From Candidatus Pacearchaeota archaeon (GTDB lineage: Archaea; Nanoarchaeota; Nanoarchaeia; Pacearchaeales; GW2011-AR1), in NCBI GenBank assembly GCA_002690445.1, contig NZER01000072.1, forward strand, positions 1 to 27,009: 27,009 nucleotides of DNA. Direction: 5' to 3'. The position numbers and the translations under genes are program-made. This document shows positions 1-6,618 of this stretch, piece after piece. Position 1 is the stretch's first letter, and every line of letters begins with the position of its first letter. The notes under the pieces are model-generated. The model was not told the DNA's origin, searched no databases, and worked only from the letters and a program-made list of their open reading frames with translations.

Positions 1-931
1 CGACGCAGTCCTCGCAGAGCGGGAACGCTTCGTCGTCTTCGCTGCTCGCGGGCTTCACTGTCAGCAGCAGAGCGTCTCGGTCCTTGCGAGTCATCGCAGC
101 ATACGCAGCGAGGCGCTCGGGAGCGTCGTCGTCGATGACGACGAGCGTCGCGAGTGCGCTTGCCTTGTCAGACGAGCGCGCCCAGGAGCCGTCTTTGCGT
201 TGGTATACGCCGATGATGTTTTCTCCGTTTTGCCGGACATACATTCGCAGACCGCCCCGCTGAGTTCGTGCGAAGTCGAGCGCGTTGAGGTCGCCGAACG
301 TCAAGGGCGTGACGTCGACGGCGACGACGACGTCCTCATCGTCGAGGGAGTCGTGGTCGATGACGTCTGCGCGTCCCTGCTCGATTCGCTGCATCATGCC
401 CGCCGTGCCGTTCGCGATGTCTTGCGCTTCGAGATAACTCGCGACGCAGTCTTCGCACCATCCGTCTTCGTTGACGTCAGCGTCTCGGACAGCGTCGTCG
501 CAGCGCAGACACGTCTGAACGGCCCACCCTCGTTCGACTGCGATGCTGAGCCCTTCGACAGTCAGCGCGACGCTCTTGATGTCTCCGTCGTCTTTGCGGT
601 GCGCCTTGATGATGCTTACCTCGAAGCCCTCTCTGACGAGAGCGACGCAGTCAGAGACGCGACCGTTCCGCTCGATGTTGTCGATGCCGTGCGCGTTGCG
701 GAGTCGGTCGATGACCGCTTCGAGGGTGACGACGATTCCGGGCTGCGAGAAGAACGCGACAGATTCGACGAGAGCGTCGAGAAGCGTCAGCGCGATGGGC
801 TCCATCGGGGTCTCGCTGTCGACGCAGAAGTCGGGGTCCGTTGCAAAGTTGATGGGCCTGCCCTGCGCTTCGTGTACGTCGCTGAGCATGTCGTTGTAGA
901 TGTTGTCTATCAAGTTGTTGAGTGCGGTCAT
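1..931 (-). CDS. Acidic protein with CxxC zinc-ribbon-like motif, partial at left edge
   Basis: Leftward reading frame, open through the left edge of the window, so the C-terminus is missing; about 310 residues are visible. I do not recognise a family. The protein is acidic, rich in Asp, Glu and Val. CLRC (about residues 141-144) and CEDC (159-162) form a likely zinc ribbon, and a second CEDC appears at the truncated end. I chose the ATG at 931 because AAGGA lies 9 bases upstream of it. An in-frame ATG at 976 would add 15 residues but has no ribosome-binding site and lies about where transcription from the TATATT box at 983-988 would begin. It is the last visible gene of the leftward replication cluster and is separated from it by an AT-rich palindromic gap. 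Being a gene is well supported; function is unknown. Confidence 0.75.
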   Translation of the reverse strand, partial: MTALNNLIDNIYNDMLSDVHEAQGRPINFATDPDFCVDSETPMEPIALTLLDALVESVAFFSQPGIVVTLEAVIDRLRNAHGIDNIERNGRVSDCVALVREGFEVSIIKAHRKDDGDIKSVALTVEGLSIAVERGWAVQTCLRCDDAVRDADVNEDGWCEDCVASYLEAQDIANGTAGMMQRIEQGRADVIDHDSLDDEDVVVAVDVTPLTFGDLNALDFARTQRGGLRMYVRQNGENIIGVYQRKDGSWARSSDKASALATLVVIDDDAPERLAAYAAMTRKDRDALLLTVKPASSEDDEAFPLCEDCV

Positions 932-982
932 GTTCGAGATTCCTTCGCTGTTGTCTCGTTGTTGTTCGTTGCTCATGTCTTA

Positions 983-1013
983 AATATAGCGAAAAAGACT
1001 CCAAAAGTGTCCA
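983..1013 (-). promoter_or_regulatory. Candidate leftward promoter for the acidic zinc-ribbon gene
   Basis: Read leftward, TGGACA (1013-1008) is followed after 19 bases by TATATT (988-983). These are close to the sigma-70 -35 and -10 consensus, with a spacer 1-2 bases longer than ideal. The predicted start of transcription is near 976, which leaves a leader of about 45 bases before the ATG at 931. The surrounding 80 bases are about 60% A+T, unlike the rest of the window. Confidence 0.45.
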
Positions 1014-1062
1014 AACAACGCGCAATCGTGTGAATGTTCACTTATGTTTTGCGCGTGTTTGG
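1011..1062. repeat. Nested inverted repeat in AT-rich gap (operator, terminator or origin candidate)
   Basis: The outer arms are CCAAAC-a-ACGCGCAA (1011-1025) and TTGCGCGT-GTTTGG (1049-1062). They are complementary over 14 pairs apart from one bulged A at 1017. Inside lies the interrupted palindrome GTGAATGTTCAC (1030-1041) with 5-base arms, and a related half-site TGTTCAC follows at about 1066-1072. The structure fills the only sizeable gap in the leftward cluster, just after the helicase-loader stop codon. It could terminate the replication operon (T-rich DNA follows leftward), bind a repressor, or mark a phage origin; the sequence alone does not decide. Confidence 0.6.
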
Positions 1063-1068
1063 CATTGT

Positions 1069-1632
1069 TCACGGTTCCCGGGCATCCATCCACGACTGGT
1101 ACTCGCTCGACGCTCGTGCGAATCCGACCTGGCCTGTGCGCTTCTCTAACCATTCGGCGTGGCTCGCGGGCATCGTCGACGCTTGTTTGATGGGCGTCCA
1201 CCCGAGCTGACCGATTGCCTGTTCGACGTTCGGACAGCGCTTGCCGAATACTGGATGCTTGTCCCACGACTTGCCCGCGAAGCAGACGCAGCGCACTGCG
1301 TAGTCCAGCCCCTTGTCGTCTCGCACCGAGACGAGCCCGTCCTCGCAGCGATGCTGGCAATCAGGATTGTGGGGCGTCGCTGCGACGGTCTTGTGCTCTG
1401 CCTTGTACGCATGCAGCACGTCGTCGGGTGTCAGCTTCCCCCATCGCTTGCCCTTGTCTGTCTGCTCGGCATGATGTCGACGCGCCAGACGAATCGTGTC
1501 ATCGAGGTCTTCGAGCGGTATGTCTTCGAGTTCGCGCAACCAGACCCCGACCTGCTCAGCGGTCGGAGAGCGGCCCCTGCTGACTGCTTCGAGGTGTGCG
1601 CTGATGAGTCTCGCTCGTGCTTCGGCTGTCAT
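1069..1632 (-). CDS. Probable replicative helicase loader with zinc-binding C-terminal part
   Basis: A 187-residue protein. Residues about 1-80 are helical and resemble the N-terminal part of phage helicase loaders of the G39P type (pattern W-LRELEDI...DDTIRLARRHH...LTPDDVLHAYK). This is a remembered family pattern, not a search result. Residues about 92-133 hold Cys92, Cys96, Cys115, Cys117 and Cys133 in a zinc-ribbon-like arrangement. The start at 1632 is set by AGGAG 7 bases upstream and an ATGA overlap with the stop of the replication-initiator gene, which implies translational coupling. Family knowledge predicts that it brings the host replicative helicase to the phage origin together with the initiator. 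No ATPase motif is visible, so it is not a DnaC-type loader. Confidence 0.6.
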   Translation of the reverse strand: MTAEARARLISAHLEAVSRGRSPTAEQVGVWLRELEDIPLEDLDDTIRLARRHHAEQTDKGKRWGKLTPDDVLHAYKAEHKTVAATPHNPDCQHRCEDGLVSVRDDKGLDYAVRCVCFAGKSWDKHPVFGKRCPNVEQAIGQLGWTPIKQASTMPASHAEWLEKRTGQVGFARASSEYQSWMDAREP

Positions 1633-2507
1633 ATCTTCGCTCCTAGGCTTCTCGCCATAGCTATCGCGTCCTCGTTGCTTGCGCCGCCTGACTGCTTCGC
1701 AGCTCGAGGACCGTTGTCTTGTGCCTTGCCCCACCATCGAGTCAGGAAGGCGCGCACCTGCCGCTTCTTGTTCGCTGGATTGCCGAGCTGCCACGCTGAC
1801 GCTCGACGCGCCTCTGCGAGTAGGTCGATGCCGGGGAAGGCATCGCGACTCGTTGCGAGCCAGCGCTCGAGGGTGTCGTGCTTCCCGAGCAGCGTCGGCC
1901 ACGTCTCGAGCAGGAAGTCGAGCGTCTCGTCGCCAGATGGAGTCTTCATCACGACTCGAGGTTTGGGCGGCGCAGCGTCAACGAGGTCGCCTCGACGTCG
2001 TTGCGCTGAATCTTCCTCGATAGAGGAAGATGGACTAGGTAACGGGATACGGCTATCGGTATACGGTAATACGGTATAGTGACTGCCTTTGGTCGACCCT
2101 TGGTTGTCCCTTTTCGCGAGTCGCTTACTGCGAGACTCCAGAATCAACAGGTCGAGAGAGTCGTCGGCGAGTATCTCGGCAGGGGGAGCAGGACACGCAG
2201 AGGGCTGCTCGTTGCGATGTGGTCGCTGCCATGTCTTGAAGCCTGGCAGGTACGCGTACAGCCGACCAGCCGCTTCGTAGATACTCAGCACACCAGCAGC
2301 AACAAGCTCCTGCGCCAAGTGGATGACGTTGACTTCGGGCTCGTGCGGGAACGACTCGCCGTGAACCTTGAGGGGCAGCCAGCGCAGTCGACCCTCCTTG
2401 TCTGCCTGCGTCCAGAGAGAGACGAACAGCAGACGAGCGTGCGCGGTGCAGCGGCCGAGGTCTTCATGTAGGAAAAAGCTGGGATTGACGAGGCGAGTTC
2501 GGGGCAT
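1629..2507 (-). CDS. Phage replication initiator with winged-helix N-terminal domain
   Basis: A 292-residue protein. Residues about 1-105 match the widespread phage replication-protein N-terminal pattern: RTRLVNPSFF, then LGRCTAHARLLFVSLWTQAD, KEGRLRW, and a GFKTWQRPHRNE segment closing the winged helix. A low-complexity linker with a serine run follows. The C-terminal part (FPGIDLLAEARRASAW...RAFLTRWW) resembles the second domain of the same family. Such proteins bind the origin and recruit the helicase loader, which is encoded immediately downstream with an ATGA overlap. The start at 2507 overlaps the upstream gene's TAA by one base (TAATG); an in-frame upstream start at 2561 would sit inside the neighbouring gene. 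The role is assigned from family pattern and context. Confidence 0.8.
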   Translation of the reverse strand: MPRTRLVNPSFFLHEDLGRCTAHARLLFVSLWTQADKEGRLRWLPLKVHGESFPHEPEVNVIHLAQELVAAGVLSIYEAAGRLYAYLPGFKTWQRPHRNEQPSACPAPPAEILADDSLDLLILESRSKRLAKRDNQGSTKGSHYTVLPYTDSRIPLPSPSSSIEEDSAQRRRGDLVDAAPPKPRVVMKTPSGDETLDFLLETWPTLLGKHDTLERWLATSRDAFPGIDLLAEARRASAWQLGNPANKKRQVRAFLTRWWGKAQDNGPRAAKQSGGASNEDAIAMARSLGAKI

Positions 2508-2860
2508 TACTCCGCGGCCCCGTCTGTCCTGTGCTTCTCGGAGGTAAGGAACTTTGCCCAACCGACGAGGTCAGTGGATGGCGCGTGACCGTACTGTTCG
2601 ACGAACAGCCGCTCGAGTCGGACGGTGTCGTGTATCTTCTCCTTCGACCAGGTGCGGGGCCACCATCGCCCGTCGCCCTCGATGTTCGCGAGCGCTTGCA
2701 GTTCGACCCACTGCAACAGGTCGCTCCTTCGATACCTGAGCCGATTGCCAACTCGGAAGGCGGGAACCTGCCCCCCGTTCGCCAGCTCGCGTAGCTTCGC
2801 CTTGCTCATCCGAAGCAGTTGCGCGCCCTCTTCCGTGTTCAGAATGTCTCGTGGCTCCAT
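2507..2860 (-). CDS. Excisionase/MerR-like small DNA-binding protein
   Basis: A 117-residue protein. Residues about 5-58 carry the classic helix-turn-helix-17 (excisionase type) layout: NTEEGAQLLRMSKAKLRELA, then GQVPAFRVGNRLRYRRSDLLQWVE, where the PAFRVGNR wing and the SDLLQW helix are diagnostic. The remaining about 60 residues are unfamiliar. AAGGAG lies 6 bases before the ATG. It is the first gene of the leftward replication operon and faces the divergent control region, so it may control that region, its own operon, or origin activity. No integrase is visible, so a true excisionase role is not supported here. Confidence 0.8.
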   Translation of the reverse strand: MEPRDILNTEEGAQLLRMSKAKLRELANGGQVPAFRVGNRLRYRRSDLLQWVELQALANIEGDGRWWPRTWSKEKIHDTVRLERLFVEQYGHAPSTDLVGWAKFLTSEKHRTDGAAE

Positions 2861-2960
2861 CGTGTCTCCTTGAGTTGCGGACGCGGCACGTCCTCGGTAC
2901 GATTCGATTCGACGCAGAAGCGCCGAGCGAAGGATACACGAGGACGCAAGGGAACGAAAC
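2861..2960. promoter_or_regulatory. Divergent control region with paired inverted 8-bp half-sites
   Basis: One hundred bases separate the leftward replication operon from the rightward block. CGTCCTCG (2889-2896) and its exact complement CGAGGACG (2939-2946) are 42 bases apart. The left copy lies inside the spacer of the rightward promoter candidate. The right copy lies beside a weak leftward -10-like TATCCT (2936-2931) that has no convincing -35. A GATTC tandem repeat sits at 2901-2910. The layout suits a repressor-controlled switch, possibly involving the adjacent helix-turn-helix protein; this is inference. Confidence 0.5.
2875..2903 (+). promoter_or_regulatory. Candidate rightward promoter before the methyltransferase fusion
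   Basis: TTGCGG (2875-2880) and TACGAT (2898-2903) are separated by exactly 17 bases, with 3 of 6 and 4 of 6 matches to the sigma-70 consensus. It points at the gene starting at 2961 and would give a leader of about 50 bases containing AGGGA 7 bases before the ATG. Confidence 0.4.
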
Positions 2961-4379
2961 ATGGCGAAACAGAAAAAAACAACGCCCGACAGCGCTGCGA
3001 CGTGGGAGGATGCGAGCGTGCTGATGCCGTGGGCTGACAACCCTCGAGACAACGACGACGCAGTCGAGGGCGTCGCGAACTCCATCAAGCGCTTCGGCTT
3101 CGCTGCGCCTATCGTCGCTCGCAAGGCAGACGGCATGGTCATCGCCGGGCACACCAGGCTCAAGGCAGCGCAGCGCCTCGGCCTGACGAAGGTGCCAGTC
3201 CGCTACATGGACCTCGACCCTGCTGACAGCGCGCTCCTAGCACTCGCTGACAACAAGTTGAGCGAGGCAGCGAGCTGGGACGATGACGCGCTGGCGAGCA
3301 TCATCAGCAAGCTGGACGAAGACGACGCGCTGCTGGCTGGCTTCGACGCTGAGGAGGTGCGCTCGCTGCTCGGCGAAGACCTCCCCGTCGAAGCTGAGCC
3401 GGGACAGCCGCGACCGTTCGCAGACAGCGACATCGTCGACGCTGCGTTCGACTACTTCCGGGCGACCGGGTTCCCGTATCGTCAGCTCGCGCTCCACGTC
3501 TCGATGCAGGAAATCAATAAGCTGTCAGCGCTCGAGGAGGGTGACGGGTGGCGCACCTCGAACCTTGGCTACCACGTCGCAGACACCTACCACCCGCACC
3601 GCTTCCACGCGACAGTCAAAGACAAGCGGGCACCAGCGGAAGCGTTCGAGGAAGATGCCTGGCTGCGACAGTCGCTCGAGCTGGCGCTGGAGTACGGCGG
3701 TGCGATACCGGCGGGCGCCTACGGCTACCTGAGCCTGACTCGAGGCGCGCAGGCCTGCTCGAACTTCCGACCCGCGGTGGCGATGATGATGTACCGACGA
3801 CACTGTCCCGAGGGCGGGACGGCACTCGACACGTCGACAGGCTACGGCGGGAGGCTCGTCGGCTTCTTCGCTGCGAACAACGTCAAGCGGTACATCGGCA
3901 TCGACCCGAGCGTCGAGACGCACGCCGCTAACGTGCAGATGACGAGCGAGCTGGGCTTCGACGAGAGCGTCGAACTCATCAACCTGCCAGCAGAGGACGT
4001 CCCTGTCGATGAGCTGCGTGACTCGTGCGACTTCGCCTTCACCAGCCCACCCTACTTCTCGAAGGAGCATTACTGCGACGAGCCAACGCAGTCGTGGGTT
4101 CGCTACAAGACGCCCGAGTCATGGCGAGATGGCTTCCTCGCGCCTGTCCTTGCGCTACAGTTCGCAGCGCTTCGGAGCGGCGCCCTGTCGATTGTGAACA
4201 TCGCCGACGTCAAGGTGTCAGGCAAGCTCGTGCAGCTCGAAGAGTTCGTCGTCGAGGCTGCCCTCGCTGCTGGCTTCGAGCATGTCGGCACCGAGCGCTT
4301 CACGCTGACGACGCGCTTCGGCGCCAACCAGGCCGAGGGCGTCCCGACTGAACCCATGTTCCACTTCCTCAAGCCGTGA
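2961..4379 (+). CDS. ParB/Srx-like domain fused to DNA methyltransferase
   Basis: A 472-residue fusion. Residues about 14-140 follow the ParB N-terminal pattern, including NPRDND, an SIKRFGFAAPIV segment and the box GHTRLKAAQRLG (63-74). The C-terminal half is an S-adenosylmethionine-dependent DNA methyltransferase: motif I LDTSTGYGGRLVGF (289-302), then YIGIDPS (311-317) binding the cofactor, and catalytic TSPPYF (361-366), an amino-methyltransferase motif IV for N6-adenine or N4-cytosine. Motif I precedes motif IV, unlike the beta-class order. The linker holds an unusual YHPHRFHATV stretch. Similar fusions occur in phages and are thought to protect phage DNA or alter expression. No partner restriction enzyme is seen. 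The target sequence cannot be read from the protein. It overlaps the resolvase gene by GTGA. Confidence 0.85.
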   Translation: MAKQKKTTPDSAATWEDASVLMPWADNPRDNDDAVEGVANSIKRFGFAAPIVARKADGMVIAGHTRLKAAQRLGLTKVPVRYMDLDPADSALLALADNKLSEAASWDDDALASIISKLDEDDALLAGFDAEEVRSLLGEDLPVEAEPGQPRPFADSDIVDAAFDYFRATGFPYRQLALHVSMQEINKLSALEEGDGWRTSNLGYHVADTYHPHRFHATVKDKRAPAEAFEEDAWLRQSLELALEYGGAIPAGAYGYLSLTRGAQACSNFRPAVAMMMYRRHCPEGGTALDTSTGYGGRLVGFFAANNVKRYIGIDPSVETHAANVQMTSELGFDESVELINLPAEDVPVDELRDSCDFAFTSPPYFSKEHYCDEPTQSWVRYKTPESWRDGFLAPVLALQFAALRSGALSIVNIADVKVSGKLVQLEEFVVEAALAAGFEHVGTERFTLTTRFGANQAEGVPTEPMFHFLKP

Positions 4380-4792
4380 ACGAATGGCGCGCCACGATAC
4401 CAGGCGCACCGATAGGCAAGGGTCGACCGAGAGCGACCGCTCGAGCTGGCTTCGTGCGAACGTACACGCCGAAGAAGACAGCGCGGTGGGAAGCGGTAGC
4501 GGCGTCGACGCTGATGGATGCCTGGCTGCAAGCACCGCTCGACTGTCCCATCAGTGTCGGGATTCTTGCCCTGTTCCCTCGCCCCCAGCGCATGATATGG
4601 AAGACCAAACCGATGGAGCGGGAGCCGTATTGCCAGAAGCCGGACATCGACAACGTCGCGAAGGCTGTCCTCGATGCGGCAGAGAAGGCGGGCATCTTCC
4701 GAGACGACAAGCAGGTCTGGTCGCTTGACTGCCTCGCCCTGTTCTGCGCTGGTGACGAATCTCCTCGCGTCGAGATCCGTGTCGGGTGGTAG
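4376..4792 (+). CDS. rusA: RusA-family Holliday junction resolvase
   Basis: A 138-residue protein with the full RusA pattern: GKGRPRA near residue 14, the metal-binding core KPDIDNVAKAVLDA (88-101) with Asp90 and Asp92, and GIFRDDKQV (106-114) with the third acidic pair. RusA homodimers cut four-way junctions, which in phages resolves replication and recombination intermediates so that DNA can be packaged. The start is GTG at 4376, sharing GTGA with the methyltransferase stop, so translation is probably coupled. The length is typical of the family, and it lies directly before terminase. Confidence 0.93.
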   Translation: MNEWRATIPGAPIGKGRPRATARAGFVRTYTPKKTARWEAVAASTLMDAWLQAPLDCPISVGILALFPRPQRMIWKTKPMEREPYCQKPDIDNVAKAVLDAAEKAGIFRDDKQVWSLDCLALFCAGDESPRVEIRVGW

Positions 4793-4828
4793 CGTCGTCG
4801 ACAGGATAAGGACGCTATAAGGAGCGCA

Positions 4829-5269
4829 GTGGGTACATCGAAGGCAGAGAGATACAGGCGCATCGCCGTACTCGAGCGAGCCATCGGAGAGCGGGGCTGG
4901 TCGTTGCAGTTGAAGCGCGCCCTGGCTGCGGAGTTCGGTGTCTCTGTTCGTACTGTCGACCGCTACAAGGCAGACCTGGTCGACGTCTATCGAGAGGAGT
5001 TGGACGGCGAGCCGCTCGAGCATCGACGAGCAGAGTTCCTCGGTCGACTGCGAGGGCATCAGCGCGCATGCCTGGCAACGGGTCGCATGGGGCCGCTCGC
5101 GTCGATGCTGCATCTCGAGGCGCGCATCACCGGGGCAGACGCGCCAGTCGCGCAGAAGGTCGACGACCACATCGGCGCGCTGACGCGTCAGCAGTTGCTC
5201 GAGGAGCTGGCAGGCGACCTGTCATGCGACGAGGTCGAACGACTGCGAGAGATACAGGTGGGCGAATGA
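4829..5269 (+). CDS. Probable terminase small subunit
   Basis: A 146-residue protein starting at GTG 4829, with AAGGAG four bases upstream. Residues about 20-60 form a helix-turn-helix (LKRALAAEFGVSVRTVDRYKADL), followed by helices suitable for oligomerisation. It is directly upstream of the large terminase and overlaps it by ATGA. Small terminase subunits bind the packaging site and hand DNA to the large subunit. The assignment rests on the helix-turn-helix plus position; a plain regulatory protein is the main alternative. Confidence 0.7.
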   Translation: MGTSKAERYRRIAVLERAIGERGWSLQLKRALAAEFGVSVRTVDRYKADLVDVYREELDGEPLEHRRAEFLGRLRGHQRACLATGRMGPLASMLHLEARITGADAPVAQKVDDHIGALTRQQLLEELAGDLSCDEVERLREIQVGE

Positions 5270-6612
5270 CAGCGGCATCGGCTCTGCGTCGGCTGCGAGC
5301 GTCGCCGCTTGCGCGCTACGAACCAGGCCCGCCTCATCGCGCCTTCCTCGAGAGCGACGCCCGCTTCCGTCTGCTGCGTGCGCCGTCGCAGTCAGGCAAG
5401 ACGCTCGCCGCTGCGTACGAGACTGTCTGTCGCTGTCTCGGTGTGCATCCCTATCAAGACGTCCCGCCCGCACCCATCGAGGCTCGTGTCGTCTGTCATA
5501 GCTTCAAGCAATCGGTCGTCGTGCAGGCAAAGGTCTTCGACATGATACCGAGCGGCGTGCTGGTGCCTGACTGCACGTTCCATCCGACCCGAGGCTTCAA
5601 GCACTCGACTGTCACCTTCATCAACGGCAGCCGCGTCGTCTTCGTGACCAGCGAGCAGGCTCGCCTGGCGCTCGCATCAGCGACTCTCGACCTGTGCTGG
5701 ATGGATGAGGTGCCCCCGCCTGAGATGTACGCAGAGAGCGTCTCTCGTCTCGTGCAGACAGGCGGCTGCCTGTACATGACACTCACGCCCATCGGTCGCC
5801 CTGTCGACTGGCTGCGAGAGGTCGTCGAAGACGGCGTCATCAGCGAGACGCACTTCGCACTCTCGACGAAGTCTTGTCCGTGGATGACGCAAGAGCAGGT
5901 CGACGAAGCCATCGCTGTCTGTCTGCCCTCGCAACGCCCGCAGGTCATCTATGGCGATTGGGACGGCGTGACTCCCGACCGCTACTTCGCAGCGTTCGAC
6001 GACGACATGGTCAGCGACGAGCTGCCGGACAGAGAGTTGCAGATTGGACTCGGCATCGACCACGGCGAGGACGTCGGTCGAGAGGTCGCTCTGCTCTGCG
6101 CCTTCGAGCGTGACCCGAAGCGACCGAGGGTCTGGTTCCTCGACGAGTACGTCAGCGCTGGCAAGACAGGCATCGAAGCAGACGCGCTCGGCATTGTCGC
6201 CATGCTCGAGCGAGCGGGCGTCGGGCCAGAAGCAGTCGACGAAGCTCGAGGCGACACGAACTCAGCAGGCAAGAGCCAGGCAGGCTATGCAATCAACACG
6301 CTCTTGACCGAGAGCATCGCGACGCTCTCAGGCTACCCCGAACATTCGCCGCCCTTTCGCATCAAGCCAGCACGCAAGGGGCCGGGCTCGGTCGTCTACA
6401 CGAGTCGCCTCCTTCACGCCGCGATGGTCAAGGGCGACATGCGTATCCACCCGCGCTGCTCGAACCTCGTCGAGTCGTTCAGGCATTGGCGCGGGCCGGG
6501 TGGCGACCAGAAAAACAAAGACCTGTCCCACGCTCTCGATGCGGCACGCTACATCGGGCGCTCCTTCCTTGACACCCGCGCTGGAGGCATCCAGTCTTTG
6601 CGAGTAAGGTGA
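5266..6612 (+). CDS. terL: Terminase large subunit
   Basis: A 448-residue packaging motor. The ATPase part shows Walker A APSQSGKT (39-46), Walker B LDLCWMDE (141-148) and the coupling motif TLTPIGR (172-178). The nuclease part has GIDHGED with Asp265, EARGDTN with Asp330, and the usual C-terminal DLSHALDAARY (419-429). It cuts concatemeric DNA and pumps it into the prohead through the portal. The start at 5266 is chosen because it forms an ATGA overlap with the small-subunit stop; in-frame starts further upstream would lie inside that gene. Length and motif order are normal for the family. Confidence 0.95.
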   Translation: MTAASALRRLRASPLARYEPGPPHRAFLESDARFRLLRAPSQSGKTLAAAYETVCRCLGVHPYQDVPPAPIEARVVCHSFKQSVVVQAKVFDMIPSGVLVPDCTFHPTRGFKHSTVTFINGSRVVFVTSEQARLALASATLDLCWMDEVPPPEMYAESVSRLVQTGGCLYMTLTPIGRPVDWLREVVEDGVISETHFALSTKSCPWMTQEQVDEAIAVCLPSQRPQVIYGDWDGVTPDRYFAAFDDDMVSDELPDRELQIGLGIDHGEDVGREVALLCAFERDPKRPRVWFLDEYVSAGKTGIEADALGIVAMLERAGVGPEAVDEARGDTNSAGKSQAGYAINTLLTESIATLSGYPEHSPPFRIKPARKGPGSVVYTSRLLHAAMVKGDMRIHPRCSNLVESFRHWRGPGGDQKNKDLSHALDAARYIGRSFLDTRAGGIQSLRVR

Positions 6613-6618
6613 CCCCGA

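Noticed and set aside
200..1033. Long rightward reading frame opposite the first leftward gene
   Set aside because: It is the antisense shadow of the leftward gene, which has a ribosome-binding site, zinc motifs and normal composition. The rightward product is unnaturally rich in Val and Asp.
1159..2471. Rightward frames opposite the replication genes
   Set aside because: They are Ser/Arg/Cys-rich with no domain pattern; the leftward strand has recognisable replication proteins with coupled starts.
4798..4821. TCGACA and TATAAG before the small terminase as a promoter
   Set aside because: The spacing is only 12 bases, too short for sigma-70, and the TATAAG overlaps the ribosome-binding site.
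4103..5170. Leftward 355-codon frame opposite the methyltransferase, resolvase and small terminase genes
   Set aside because: It spans three recognisable rightward genes and has Arg/Leu/Ser-rich antisense composition with no motif.
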